A DNA stretch of 64,000 nucleotides from Margaritifera margaritifera (taxonomy: Eukaryota > Mollusca > Bivalvia > Unionida > Margaritiferidae), in NCBI GenBank assembly GCA_029931535.1, contig JAQPZY010001536.1, forward strand, positions 3,764,501 through 3,828,500. The letters run 5' to 3'. Position 1 is the first letter of the stretch. Every line of letters starts with the position of its first letter. The notes under the pieces were generated by a model, which saw only the letters and a program-made list of their open reading frames with translations, made no database searches and was not told where the DNA came from. Positions 26,560 through 38,876 of this stretch are shown here, in pieces. A program made the position numbers and the translations under genes.

Positions 26560-27095
26560 ATAAAGATTCTTTCTCAAGATGAAGGTGTAATTAATATGCA
26601 GTTTCTTGCTCATAATCGAAGTCATCCAAGATGCTGATGATAATAAACCCAACAGAAAAAAAAATATGGCTTTAAGAGCAGTAAGAAGCACAGTCAATAA
26701 GATGCAAAATTACCTCATTCATATGCACCAATCTTGCTCATGACTGAAATAATCCAAGATCTCAAATCTGATCAAAATTGAATCAGAAATATGGCTTCCA
26801 GAGTTGAAACAAGCTCAGACAATTAGATGCAAGATTACATCATTAATATGCGTGGATCTCACTCATTATCAAAACTTTAAACTCATCAAACTCGTCTAAG
26901 AATTTGATAATATAACCCAATATTTCAAGTTTGATCAAAATTGGATCAGAAATATGGCTCCCAGAGTGGTTACATGCTCAGCAAGATCAACTAATTAATA
27001 TGCATGCATCTCACTCATTATCAAACTTGTACAAGATCTTGATGATATAACCACATATTCCAAGTCTGACCAAAATTGGATCAGAAATATGGCCT
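26560..27095. repeat. Tandem array of about 130-160 bp, four units
   Basis: Units marked by TCAGAAATATGGCTTCCAGA at about 26665, 26790, 26950 and 27085, with AATATGCATGCATCTCACTC and ATCAAAATTGGATCAGAAAT in each. Confidence 0.7.
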
Positions 27096-27814
27096 CCAAA
27101 TCATGTTATTGACTATTTCCATTTTAAATAACTCTTTCCACCATCTGCCAGTCATTTATGCTGGTAGTTTTGTTATTAGGAAGTGTCTCATCTTAACTAA
27201 TATCTAAGTCTTTCCGGAATGTTTCCTTTTCTATAATTAACAACAAAATAATGAATCAATAGAAAACTGCGCAAAGATCTACTCCCCCTTCCCAAATATA
27301 AGTCCCTACATCTCATACTGAAAACTGAATCAGGTCCCACTTGTCTGAATAAAGTCATCATGTTAATAATGATTTACAATGATGCAAGTCACATGACTGA
27401 CCCTATTTACATATCGCTCGCTGCCAAAAATATGGTAGACAATAAGGATCATGGTCCTGAAACCCTGATGTCATTCCGGAATGTTGCAATCATTTATGAT
27501 CTTCTATTGATATAACTATTTATATGCCAAAATATATAAATGAAATTATAGCAGTAATTCATATTAATTAATACACTACAAAAAAAGCTGTAATGAATAA
27601 ATAATAGGCAATTAAATCTTACACTTGAAAAAGAAGGAAATAAAGGAGTGAATGAAAATGAAAGAGTCAAGTTTCCAGAAAACATCATAGCTGCATTTTG
27701 AAATCTATCCCTTTAATAACATGTTCATAAATGATGGGCAAGTAGCATCATGAACCAAATACAGAATGAAGAGGATGAAAGTCAGCAAAAATGACTTTCA
27801 ATAAGCAAAAGAAA

Positions 27815-29137
27815 TAAGAGTCCCCTGAAGGGACTGACAGCCTACTGGCTGAAAATAATTTCCAGGAATTCAAGATAAAAGCATTTTTTCTTTTTAACTG
27901 CTGAGTGTTGAAACCATCTCGTATATTTTTTTTAGCAATAACTAGAGTTCACAGTAGCTGCTGTGACAGCCATAATGAATGTAAGATCAGCACCATTTTC
28001 ATTTAGAACAAACTAGACATCATTCTACATTGTTTGGTGAAAACCCCAAGTGTATATGATCATGCATTTAGCAGAGTTGCAACAACAAGATTTTCACAAT
28101 GGCTACCATGTTGGCCATACTGAATGTCAGATCAGCACCATTTTCATTTCAAACCAAGTAAACATCATATGAAGTCTTTTGGTGAAAATCCCATGTCAGT
28201 ATGACCATCCATCTAGGAGAAGTAGCAATAACAAGATTTTCAAAATGGCCACCATTGCAGCCATATTGGAGGTTAGTTCGTAACCATGTTAATTTATAAC
28301 CAACTAGATATCATAAGAAGTAAAAAAACCATGTCAATATGACTTTCCATTGAGAAGGAGTAGCAATTAGAAGATTTTCAAGATAGCTGCCATTGTGGCC
28401 ATATTGGCTGTCAGATCAGCACCATTTTAAAACCCCATATCAATATGATGATCCATCTAGGAGGAGCAGTAATAACAAGATTTTTAAGATGGCTACTAAG
28501 GCAGCCATACTGGATGTCAGATAGGCACCATTTTCATTGAGAACCAACTAGACACCACAAGAAGTCTTTCAGTGAAAACCCCATGTTGATATGACCATCC
28601 TTTCAGGACGAGTAGCAATAACAAGATTTTCAAGATGACCACTGTGTCGGCCATATCATATGTCCAAATTGCACCATTTTGATTCAGGGCCAACTAGACA
28701 TCACAAGAAGTCTTTTGGCGAAACCCCATGTCGATATAACTATCCATTTAGGCGGAGTAGCGATATCAAGATTTTTATGATGACTGCCATGGCAACCATA
28801 TTGTATGTCAGATCGGCACCATTTTCATTTGGACTAACTAGACATCATAAGAAGTCTTTCTGTGAAAACCCCATATTGATATGACCATCTGTTCAGGAGG
28901 AGTAGCAATAAGATTTTCAAGATGGCTGCTATGGTGGCCATACTGGAAAAGCACAATTTTAATTTAGGACCAACTAGACCTTGGGATGAATGGGTGTGTA
29001 AAGTTTCATGTTACTCCTCCAAGTAGTTTAGGTTGAGTAGCAATAACAAACTTGTGCTAACGGACAGATGGACATCAGATGATGGACAACAGGCCATCCC
29101 ATAACCTCTTCTTGTCTATGACCAGTAGAGCTAAAAA
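27815..29137 (-). mobile_element. Helentron-like non-autonomous element with about 140-bp tandem core
   Basis: The element's 3' end is at the left: stem-loop AGTCCCCTGAAGGGACT at 27819-27835 with a worn inverted repeat (CCTACTGGCTG) beside it. Its 5' end is at the right: CCAGTAGAGCT at 29122-29132 (GCTCTACTGG on the minus strand). Between them are about seven units of 140-147 bp marked by AAGATTTTCAAGATGGC at about 28091, 28232, 28372, 28478, 28623, 28770 and 28912. An inverted repeat at the 5' end matched by one just inside a 3' stem-loop is the layout of Helentron-derived interspersed elements (HINEs), for example pearl elements of bivalves. No Rep/helicase is encoded. Confidence 0.65.
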
Positions 29138-29232
29138 ATAAATAAATAAATAAAAAAACAAAAACATAGTCTATAGATGAGCAGGTGCCTTTTGACAAAG
29201 ACAATAGCTGAGCAGAAGTCAGGAAGAGTTGA

Positions 29233-30030
29233 ATGTCACCAATCCAGATGATCTTATTACTGAAACTTATTAATTACAAAGAGATTATTGTCGTAAACAA
29301 CGGGAAATGTGTTCTCTGTCATTACTGGACTCACTATATTGCTCAGAAATGTGAGTACTGCGGAGAGAGGATGTATTCAGGTTCCAACATTAAGTCTTCA
29401 GAGGCTAGCTGGATACAGAACTTTTTAGACCCAAAGCAATTGTCAATGTGTAAATACTTTTAAAATTCATAATTATAAGTTATCTGCTACAGACACTGAT
29501 TTGGTGTGTTGTTAGTGACAATGTATTCATTTCATAATGTGTTTGGGCGCGCATACAGCAATTACAACATTTGCTGTGAGAATACAAGACTCATTTTATA
29601 TGTTGGTTGAAAATGTATGTTCCACTGGATGTAGTTCCATGCAATATTGGCATCATTTACAATCTTTGCTGAATACAGAATTGGAGATAAGTAATAAATA
29701 AACAAGTCAACTTTCATTAGCTGGTAAATTATTGTCTTGTAGTTACGATTTGTTTCTTGTTAAGTTCTGCAAAAATTTGTCATGTAGCAGTTGGACACAT
29801 AAAACATATAAAAGATTTTGGGTCATAATCCTTGGATACAGTCTAGAGGAGTTGAGGAACACGTATTAAAAAGTGTGGGGATTTGCTATCGAAAAGACAA
29901 AGAAGTAGCTCTTACTAGTTATTCTTGCCATGACTGCAAACATAAAGTCTGGTCGAAACTATTTGATAATGCCACAGTAATGCAATTTTATTTTACATTT
30001 TACCTTCATCCTTCTTTAAATGACCCATGA
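29233..30030 (+). other. Two unrecognised ORF fragments with CxxC pairs
   Basis: 29233-29463 encodes CVLCHYWTHYIAQKCEYCGE. 29818-30030 (open upstream of its ATG) encodes HVLKSVGICYRKDKEVALTS and CHDCKHKVW. Both have paired cysteines that could bind zinc, and both are on the plus strand inside GRAF intron 2. I do not recognise a family; they may be pieces of one worn transposon protein or chance ORFs. Confidence 0.3.
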
Positions 30031-30280
30031 GGAGGATGCAAAAATAAAACCCCTTACTGCTGATAGTTATCATATGGGCAAGATTATCGATATAACAAGG
30101 TAAATTTAAACCCAGCAATTTAGGAAGAGATAAGAGTAACAGAAAGACAGAGGGTGGGGATGCATGCAGCAATACATTTTCAAGTGTTTCAATATTTGCT
30201 ACAAAAAATATGAATAGTGGATGGTTGATTGCAAATTATGTGTCTGAAACTTAACCAAAAGAGATGAAGACTTCCTGTAC

Positions 30281-30376
30281 CTATGATCCTTTCATCATCT
30301 GTCTGCTGTGAACCAATACACTCAAACTTGAACTCCATCAAAGTTTCAGAGAAAGTTCTTTGGGCTTTTGCCAAAT
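30281..30376 (-). CDS. Graf (ARHGAP26/10/42): GRAF-type RhoGAP, exon 2 (BAR domain)
   Basis: 96 nt: two bases completing the codon split from exon 1, 31 codons, and one base carried to exon 3. The peptide LAKAQRTFSETLMEFKFECI followed by TDDERII matches the GRAF-family BAR segment around FKFQCIG...TDDE at the same distance from exon 1. The acceptor is TTTTCAG behind a CA/TA-rich tract. The donor after ATAG is GTACAG, a weaker consensus. The phases (1 in, 1 out) fit both neighbours. It lies 23.5 kb downstream of exon 1, with the DIRS element and many repeats between. Confidence 0.9.
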
Positions 30377-30499
30377 CTGAAAATACACACACACACATAT
30401 ATATATTATATATGCACTGTACAGTAGGTCATTTTCACAGACATAAAATTAAATGATTGTGTCACAAAAGTATACGTCTTTATGTATGTATAGCATTCA

Positions 30500-30880
30500 T
30501 AGGCACATTAGCATAATCATGGCTATATAGTGCCGAGTAATTTTAGACATCCAAAAAAAAAACATACAAAACAAAGATAAGGCAAAAAAAGGGTCAAATC
30601 CTTAAAATAAAAGTAATTTTTTTTATATAAACCTAAATCTTTTTTAAAAAATCCAAGACCGTCTAAGTGTGAACATCATCCCAGGGCAACGATAGTGTAA
30701 AGAATGATAACATAGCTCACCTCTCTGCAGCTGTCAGATGTCTCCAGCAGTCAGCGAAAACATTAATTATCATGCAGAAAATAAATTAAGACTAAAGTGG
30801 TCTTGACTATGAAATGCTGACACCTGCAACTGGGCATAAAAGACATAAAACAAAATACTAAATGCAAAAACTTAACCTAA
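30500..30880. repeat. Dispersed repeat fragment
   Basis: 30530-30640 is the inverse of 19790-19945 (CTATATAGTGCC, ACAAAACAAAGATAAGGC). 30710-30810 matches 9060-9155 (AGCTCACCTCT, TGTCTCCAGYAG, ATGCAGAAAATA) and, inverted, 61430-61500. It appears to be one worn multi-copy element. Confidence 0.5.
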
Positions 30881-31179
30881 GCCAGTAACGTGTTAAATGT
30901 AGGCTACTGTTATCTTCTTTTGTTTATCTTTAAGCGGGTGCCACTATGACAATATGGAATTTTTCATACAGAAATCCCAAGACACCTAATCAGGAGTGAT
31001 TAAAGACTTGTAATGGTCTGATCAAAGGTATTCTGTAGTCCAACACTTGGTTATTAACTGTCAATCAACAATCAAAAATGACATAAATTATGATAAAAGT
31101 TAACAGAAGTGAATAGAATCCATATCAGCCAAGCTTACCTTGATCAAAGCCCTTTGACACTTTCCTTCGCAAGACCACA

Positions 31180-33290
31180 CATAATAAACACTTTATTTTA
31201 TGAGGGTAAATTTAACTCAGCAGTTAGCTATAATATACTCTTCTCCCTGGAGGCCCTCAGGATACATTAAGTATAAAAGCACCCAGTTTATATGATATGC
31301 ATTAAAAGAGTAAATTAGAGTACATGTATTTCAATATTTACAATGACAACTGCCTTTCAAGATAATGGTCATACGATTTTGTTTTGAACATATTTAGATT
31401 TGTTTCTGATCTAATGGTTTTGAGGAGTTCATTCCATAAAATAGCACCAGTGTAAGCAGATGATTCTTATAAAGTATTTGTTTTTGGAAATGGTGTTCTG
31501 CAATAATCATTTGTAATATTGATTCCAATTTAGGTCATTGTTGTTTTTCTGATTTACAAAGAGACATACCGAGCAAATACATGTATTGTAGACAAGGTTC
31601 ATTCTTTACTTTGAACATTAATATGGACTTGTGGTAGGCTAATCTGTATTCAAATTTCAGCCATTTCAATTCTGAGCGTAGAATTTTGGATCGTGCATCA
31701 AATGGTAAATTTAGGATAATTCTTGCTGCCCTTTTTGAAGTTTGTGGATTGTTTCAATACTACTATCAGTTGTACTTCCCCAAATTGTGCAGCAGCAGTC
31801 CAAAAGAGGAAGAACGAATGCATTGTAAAATAAATAGCTTAGTGGTAAATAACTTTTTATCCTCTGTAAAAGATAAATTCTTGAGCTTACTATAGAGCAA
31901 ATGTGTTTAACTTGCTTACACCGATCTAGATTCTTATCAACATGAATGCCCACAACTTTTTCTGTGTCAACATTTTCAATTAGATTATCCTCAATATAAA
32001 CAGCTCAAGATGTTAATTTCTGTTTACTGATAATCTTTGACTAGTTCCAAGCAACATTGTGCTTTGGTTTTTAGGTGATTGATAAACATAAATCTTCACC
32101 CAATTGTTTGTTCAAAGTTTTAACATTAGAATCAGACTTGGGCAAAGTAGTATCATCAGCATATAGATTAATTTTTTATGTTGTTTATAAGTCATTTATA
32201 AACAATATGAATAATACAGGCCCAAAATTAGATCCCTGTCGAATTCCTTTGTTAATGGACATCAGCTCTGATTTAATGTTGCCAATAACAACTTGTTGGC
32301 TTCTGTCAGAGACATACTATTTGAACCACGAGAGTGGTAAGTGAGAACATTTGTACTTTTCAAGTTTCCTTGAAAGTATATTATGGTCATCTATGACAAA
32401 AGCCTTCTTAAAATCAAACTATATAGTTACAACCAACTCTCCTTTGTCCATAGCAAGCAAACCATTCATCAATGAGTTTTGTTAGCACAGACTGACAGGA
32501 GTGGTTCCGTCAAAATCCAGATTTGGATGGGCAAATTAAATAGTACGTTGAAAGGTAACCAGAGATGTCTTGAAATGTTTCTTCGAAACAGTTTGGATAT
32601 GGTTGGCAAAACAGATATTGGTCTATAATTGTCTGGATTTGATTCTGAACCCTTTTTATATACAGGCATAACCTTGGCATCCTTCAGTTGAAATGGGAGT
32701 GCTTTGATTAATTATGTACTAAGGTAAGAGATGCAATAATATCTCACATTTATTTAAGATGAATGGACCGATCTGATCCACTCCATTTGATTTCTTAGAA
32801 TTTATATTCAACTTTTCAGTTCACTTCCTACATCTACACATGATATAAATGGAATAGTGAATAGTACATTTTCAGGAATTTTGACTTCATACAATCTTAT
32901 AACTTTTTATTTTTTGCATTTGTATTCGAAATATTGGAAGTTACATTGTTTACATCAATGTTGTGCTCACTGAATCTGTTAACAATATCATACATATCAT
33001 CAATTATTGTCCCATCAACTGTTAGTTGATTTGGGATCTTACTGTTTCTGTTTGGAGGAAAATCCTTCAGAAATTTCCACATTTAGACTTTCTGCATTTT
33101 CAACTGTTTTATAAAAATTTCTTCTAGCAGACTGAATCATAGCAGTACATTTGTTATTCTAGAGTTTATAGTTATACCAATCCTTGACTTTATGAAAATA
33201 GTCCCCATTCTGTCTGGCTTTATTGATTTCTGTGAGTCATAGAGGTTTCTGAGGGTGCTTGACTCTTTTTATTTTTAAAAGACAACTGAT
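31180..33290 (-). mobile_element. LINE remnant (jockey/CR1-like), RT region to 3' end
   Basis: A broken ORF2 on the minus strand. Pieces in order: a pre-RT linker around 33082-32897 (WKFLKDFPPNRNSKIPNQLT), RT fingers at 32669-32540 (MPVYKKGSESNPDNYRPISV, LPTISKLF), and the RT thumb/C-terminus at 31953-31711 (GIHVDKNLDRCKQVKHICS, LFYNAFVLPLLDCC, IWGSTTDSSIETIHKLQK). Many stops and frameshifts separate them. The 3' end carries CCTGAGGGCCTCCAGGGAG and a poly-A signal AATAAA near 31185. The shared 3' motif suggests the same clade as the 5280 copy. Confidence 0.8.
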
Positions 33291-34089
33291 TATCAAGACA
33301 AAATCTATGCCTCCCAATAGGTCCAGATAATCAAAGTTTTTCATATATGTATACATGGTGAGAAAAAAAAGAAACATAACCTAAATGAAAAATCTTAACC
33401 AAGAATTTACAAATAATGTACATGTACAAAGTTAGCCCCATTCTTGGCGTGTTGGTGCTATGAAACCCACTACAAATTGTTGCCTTTATAATGACCTAGG
33501 AAGAAAAAAATGGTTGACACGCACTGTGGCCGTCCATATGTACATATTTTTATATGTACAGATGTGGACACCAACAATGATGGTAGTACAATAGTTCTCC
33601 TCTCCTCTATTTTGTAGTGTTAAGCTAAAACGGTTGCTTCAATTAGACGCCTCTTATGATATGCAGGATGTTGTATTGGGCCTATTCAACATCCCAGAGC
33701 CTGCAACTGAAGATAAACAGAAGCTTTTATTTTACCAGAGACAACAATGAAGCAATAATTGATTTTTTACCTTTACAGTCTTTTTAGCTTAAGATGAATT
33801 ACTCTCAACTTACATACATCATCCTAAATGCATATGGACAGGTCAAAGTGAGTTCTTAACATTCAAAAAGGGGAAGCAGTAAGAACAAATCATGCAACCA
33901 GATTATGTCATTTAAGTGACAGGACATTCTGTTCTACTAAATGCAAGAGGTTCAGGTGGGCCTGGTATCATTCACATGGCTGACATTTGCCTAAAAGCCA
34001 AATGCAAGAGCAGTTGAACAAAAATCTGGATCAGTAGTATGCTTTCTGTTTAAATTTATTCCAACACTGTTTATTGCATATGTTCTCAA

Positions 34090-35040
34090 AAACAAGGTTT
34101 CTAAAGTTTTTGTATCTTCATCCATATCTGATTGCACATTAGCATCATATCAAAAGGCACCTATGTTGGGATGCTTTGTGTCAAAGTTGGTTAATTTCTA
34201 TACAGCATTTTGTAATAGATAAAGTTGTGTAAAATGTTTTTTACTTTCAGTAATAGCAGCCATATTTGATGGAAGAATGGCATCATTGTAAACATCTAAA
34301 AGGCATTCAAGCCAGGACAGAATGTCAAATTTGGTCAAATTGTGTACAAGTGCTTACTAGGATAAGTTATTGAAGGTTTTTCTATTTTCAGTAATGGCAT
34401 CCATATTTTATGGCCAATTTGCAACATTTGCACAAACTAAAAAGCCCTTCAGGTCAGAATGCTTTCTTTAAAATTTGATCAAGTTCTATTTAGTGGTTTT
34501 CCAGAAGATCATTTAAAGGATATTCCATTTTTAGCAGCAGTGGCCATACTTGATTGCAAATTAACATCATTTTTACAACTTGAAAACCCTTTATGTCAGG
34601 ATGCTTTCTGTAAAGTTTAGTCAAATTCTGCTGGGCAGTTTTTCTGCAGAAGTCTTTAAGAAATTTTGTTTTTGTTGATACTTTTTGTAACAGTGGCATA
34701 TTTGATGTCAGACTGATGAATTTGAAAGCCTTTTATGCCAGGATACAGTGTCAAATTTGAACAAATTTTGCTGGGCTCTTTTTGTGAAGAAGAAATTTTA
34801 ATGGTTTTCATATTTTTAGCAAAGGCAGGCAAATTTGATGGTAGATCAGCAATTTTATAAACCCTCCATGCCAGGATGCTCTGTCTAAATTTGGTCAAAT
34901 TCTTATTGAGCCATTTTTGAAAAGTAATTTCAAGGTTTTCCTATCTTTATTAATCGTGGCCATATTTGATGGTTAATTGGCATCATTTGTACAAATTTTA
35001 AAGGTGTTAATGGCATGATAATTTCTGTCTGGTCTAAGAC
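34090..35040. repeat. Tandem array of about 140 bp, seven units
   Basis: Units marked by GTCAAATTTGGTCAAATTCT-like blocks at about 34182, 34322, 34470, 34612, 34749, 34883 and 35030, with CCATATTTGATGG and GCATCATTTGTAC in between. Confidence 0.75.
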
Positions 35041-35776
35041 TATTTGGCCAGCTATAGCAAATATCATAATTAACCTGTTCTTAACATTGGCAGTGCTAAG
35101 GTTGTGGTCCCTTTCACTCTTCATTTATGGTATTAACGACAGCAATAAATGAATTCTACCTAGTGCTTATGAAATCATTTGGGTTATTTCTTATTCATTT
35201 TATGTATCAGTACCAAAGATTGGTAGTCCCACCAACTCCAGAAGGAAGAAACATTTACTTTGGATAATATCGGTATTCATTGTTGAGTATGCTGAGAATG
35301 GAGACCAACAAAGCCTCCTCATTTAAGAAATGGAGGACCACTTCATAGCATTCAAATCTTAGTTTCTTAAAATGGTAAAATTTTAACTCCAATGATTGCA
35401 GTGGATACTAAATTCTGAAAGGATTCATTTTCACAATCTCACTTTGAAACCACTAAATTGATAAATTTCCCCACCACTAAAATAACCCATTATACAGTAA
35501 TTACACATATAACAATTTGGTTTCTCTATGATTAACACATAATTACACACATCATCCCATCTTTGATTATTTGTACAAAAGTTTGCTGATCTGACAACAA
35601 CACAAAATAGACATGTTTACTCATTTTATGACCATTTTTCAATTGTTTGCTCTTTTACTTTTCCCTCAGCTTTTGTGTTTAGTGTCAGTTTTGTGGATTA
35701 GCTCAAGACATTGGGAAACTTTTGAAATTGTGTCATTACCAATTTTCTTGTCTATATCTATCTATCTATCAATCCA

Positions 35777-35777
<1 letters not shown>

Positions 35778-35871
<94 letters not shown>
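35778..35871. repeat. (TC)n followed by (TA)n microsatellite
   Basis: About 62 bp of TC with one interruption, then about 33 bp of TA. Confidence 0.95.
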
Positions 35872-35874
<3 letters not shown>

Positions 35875-35894
35875 CACATGTATATATATATGGA

Positions 35895-36330
35895 AAACTA
35901 ATATTACCATACAGGTTAGAGAATAATATTTCATCTCATATGGGAAATCAAGCCTAAGTCTGTGAGATACAGAACCAACCTTATGGAAATAACTTATTCT
36001 GACTTAAAAGTCATACATGCTTGACTTATATGTCACTTTTAAGTTACTTATACTTTGCCTATTGGTATGTAATGATGTGAAATTATAGTCTGTGTAAGTA
36101 CAGTATAACTGAAAATAATACTGATCCATGCTTCACCTACATTTCGCTTATAAGTGACATACAAGTCATTTATAGGTGGTATAAGCCTTTGTTAAAAAAA
36201 ATAGTTGTTATAGTTGAGTATAAGTGAACTGTAAGTTCATGAAAACTACCATTATGTGACTAATACTTTACTTCAAAATATAGTCTCAAGCCCAAGGTTT
36301 ACTGCAAAATACAATCCGAGTTCAACAATG
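35895..36330. repeat. Repeat with ACTTATAAGT palindromes, left copy
   Basis: Starts ATACAGGTTAGAGAATAATA and CTGTGAGATACAGAACC, followed by many ACTTATAAGTGACATACAAG-type words. Related material lies at 45420-46110 on the other side of the DIRS element. The function and family are unknown. Confidence 0.5.
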
Positions 36331-36525
36331 GTAATAATATAATTTTTTTCCAAAACTGATAACTTCCCACCCGATTTATCAATTTCAACAAGTTGTATCA
36401 ACAACAACAACAAAATTTCAGCATGTGTTATTTAAATTATTTAAGATTAAAATAAACAACAATAATGAAATAAAACTTCCAATTTTTATGTATCTTACAT
36501 ATCAAAAGATAGAATAAAGCAACAT

Positions 36526-36528
<3 letters not shown>

Positions 36529-36570
<42 letters not shown>
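36529..36570. repeat. (TG)n microsatellite
   Basis: 42 bp of uninterrupted TG. Confidence 0.95.
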
Positions 36571-36574
<4 letters not shown>

Positions 36575-36650
36575 CTGCAAAATGGTGATACAAGTGAACA
36601 TACACAACCACACAATGCAGACATACCTTGTAAACAAGGAGTTTTCAGCA

Positions 36651-36747
36651 TCCAACAATAAATTATTTTCTATGATTTCATTTAAAACCATATTATTTAG
36701 CACCAAACATTCAACTGTGAAATCATAGAAAATAATTTATTGTTGGA
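36651..36747. repeat. Perfect 30-bp hairpin
   Basis: 36651-36680 and 36718-36747 are exact reverse complements (30 bp, starting TCCAACAATAAATTATTTTC) with a 37-bp loop. The transcript of either strand would fold into a pre-miRNA-sized stem-loop. The origin is unknown. Confidence 0.85.
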
Positions 36748-37446
36748 TACTAAATAAAATATTTGACATCGAAAAGATGTTTAAACGGCAAAAGTCTGAA
36801 GCCTGAAAGATTTCTGGTGCAGACTCTATCATAATTTAAACTTGGCCACCCTTTCTTTCCCATTTTCAAAATAAAAAAAATTGGCGATCTGCATCTATGG
36901 AATTATGTTACACGAACATGTTTCCTATAGCAGTTTTATTTTGTTTGCTCTTTGTGCTTTCCAGCATCATGCAGTATACACAAATATCCTAGCATCATGC
37001 AGTATACACATATATACTAGGGTTAACATGTTAACAATTGAAAGTGATCATCGGATTCTGAAATAAAACAACACTGCCACCCATTAGCCGAAACCTGCTT
37101 TCAAATTTGGTTGTAGGGACCTACATGTACTTGATAATGATAGATTTGGCTTAAATGTAATGTTTGAATGAAAATTTGTATTTATTACTTGTGCAATAAA
37201 TTATCTTTATGGTTATCACTTTTTTTTATTTCAGCTACAAATCTGATACTGAGCAAGCTGTGATTTAAAGCAGCAGGCTAATGTGTTGGAATCATTTCAG
37301 AAATTGTTATTTAAATGCAAATGTATGAGGTTTTTCTATCAAACTGATGACTTGTATTTACATGTATATAAGGGTACAATTTCCTGTGTCAGCAGGAGCG
37401 GATTTAATAAAGCCCAATTTCATTGAATCTAGCGGGAATTTGTTCT

Positions 37447-37622
37447 TATCTCACAGATGCATAGAAATACAGTAATGCACCGAAACACCGGAACGCAGTG
37501 GAAACACAGAAACACACTTAAATTATATCCCATACACCATAGTGCATCATTGGTGGTGTCTCTCTAATTCACAACTGTGATAATTTAATATATGATAATT
37601 TAATATTAATTATATAAAAGAG
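37447..37622. repeat. Inverted, element-free copy of the DIRS insertion site
   Basis: Reads as the reverse complement of the right flank of the DIRS element (45420 back to 45301) joined directly to the reverse complement of its left flank (38525 back to about 38475). Shared blocks include GCATAGAAATAC, GTGGAAACAC, AAATTATAT, ATCATTGGT and TTAATATTAATTATATAA. Similarity is about 80 percent by eye. It shows that the DIRS element sits inside a dispersed repeat of about 175 bp that has another copy 0.9 kb away. Confidence 0.8.
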
Positions 37623-38525
37623 TAACAAGTATTTTCATCAATAGCAAATTTTACAGGCAAGAATTGGACAGCAAATTAATAAGAAAATGTACATTAATGG
37701 AACATATGGGAATCTCCAGAATTATGAAACAATCATTGTTTGAGTTTTAAACAAATACAAGTTTAAAGTTTATTATTAGGAAATTACAAGTTTAGCCAAA
37801 TTTGTTGTTTATTTTCTTCTTCAAATGATAGAAAAAGTGACAGTAACTATCAGAGTCGATATTGTCATGTATGAAAACCGGGCCTATACAAATTGGTGAT
37901 TGTCCTGCCTGCTGTCTAATTACAGAAAGTTGTTTATAACGAGTCACAGTCACATGCATGTTGCAGAGGTTTCAAATTTATGACACTTGTTTGTTACTCA
38001 AATAGCTGAAAGGACATGTGCTGCTAAAACAACACTCTGCAACACCTAAAATAATCACATGTACTTTTAATCCAATAAGCAAAATCTTATTTAGTGCGTG
38101 TATCACAAAATTAATATGTCTTCATATCTTTGAATTTTCATTAACATTATACACACAATCAGATTTTTTATGTGAAACAAGATACAAACAGGACAAATAC
38201 CAGTTACCAAACCAGAAATGTATTCTAATTATTTATTCCTAAATCTAATACATCGAAAAGAGCATCTCATAAATTTCTTTTCTACAGGATAATATTTTCA
38301 ACTGAAATATAATTATATAATTATCGCAATATGTTGGCAGTATTTTTATTGTTTAGAATATTTCATACATGTACAGTTTTGAACTTTCATTTACAAGTCT
38401 GCTAAAATGAAAGGATAATATTCGTTTCCCAGACTCATTTGTTAAAGATCTATTTAGTACAATTCTCAATCCATCTATTCTATTATATAATTAATACTAA
38501 ATTATCAAAGTTATGAATTATACAT

Positions 38526-38724
38526 GTAGTTTTTTGGGGGGTAAAACTAATTTTAATTATGCAATACTTACCCATCACTATTATATAGCTTATTCCTTTT
38601 TCGTGTCGAAAAACTCGTCCGTTCGATGTGAAAACATTCTCCCACTTAAAGTGGAGAATTTGTCAACAAGCCACGTCACGCCCGTGCATCTCTCTGCGCC
38701 TGCGCAAACATTCATCTTTTTCAT
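38526..38724. repeat. DIRS left inverted terminal repeat
   Basis: 38568-38724 is the reverse complement of 45123-45279 almost base for base (about 157 bp). The outer 42 bp (38526-38567, including GTAGTTTTTTGGGGGG) have no partner in the right ITR but are complementary to 38792-38832 of the internal complementary region. This asymmetric outer end is what DIRS elements need for completing their termini. Confidence 0.9.
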
Positions 38725-38773
38725 AGACGAAATTACGCCAGGGCATCAGAGCGGGGTGGGAGGCGGGCATTTG

Positions 38774-38876
38774 ATAATAGTGATGGGTAAGTATTGCATA
38801 ATTAAAATTAGTTTTACCCCCCAAAAAACTACATTTTAATAGCAGCAATACATTTACCCATCACTATTATATAGCT
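38774..38876. repeat. DIRS internal complementary region (ICR)
   Basis: 103 bp made of two blocks placed back to back: 38774-38832 is complementary to the outer left ITR (38526-38585) and 38833-38876 is complementary to the outer right ITR (45257-45300). Such a joined complement of both ends is the diagnostic feature of DIRS1-group elements, which use it as template to join their ends into a circle. The join falls at GTAG/CTAC next to ATTTTAA, which places the element ends at about 38526 and 45300. Confidence 0.9.

Larger units (their letters stand above)
5013..30280 (-). other. GRAF intron 2 (about 25.3 kb)
   Basis: Bounded by the exon 2 donor and exon 3 acceptor. Its recognisable contents are listed separately. 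Stretches where I see nothing beyond AT-rich sequence and simple repeats: 6660-7240, 7840-10200 (G-run at 9715-9727), 11930-12200, 12570-13530 (TG and TA runs at 13234-13284), 14575-15010, 15140-15610, 15985-17805, 21090-21840, 22090-23385, 23600-24290 (GT run at 23970-23991, G-run at 24073-24092), 24840-26270 (AAT repeat at 25087-25157), 27100-27815. Confidence 0.8.

Noticed and set aside
35613..35957. 114-codon plus-strand ORF
   Set aside because: Mostly translation of the (TC)n and (TA)n microsatellites.
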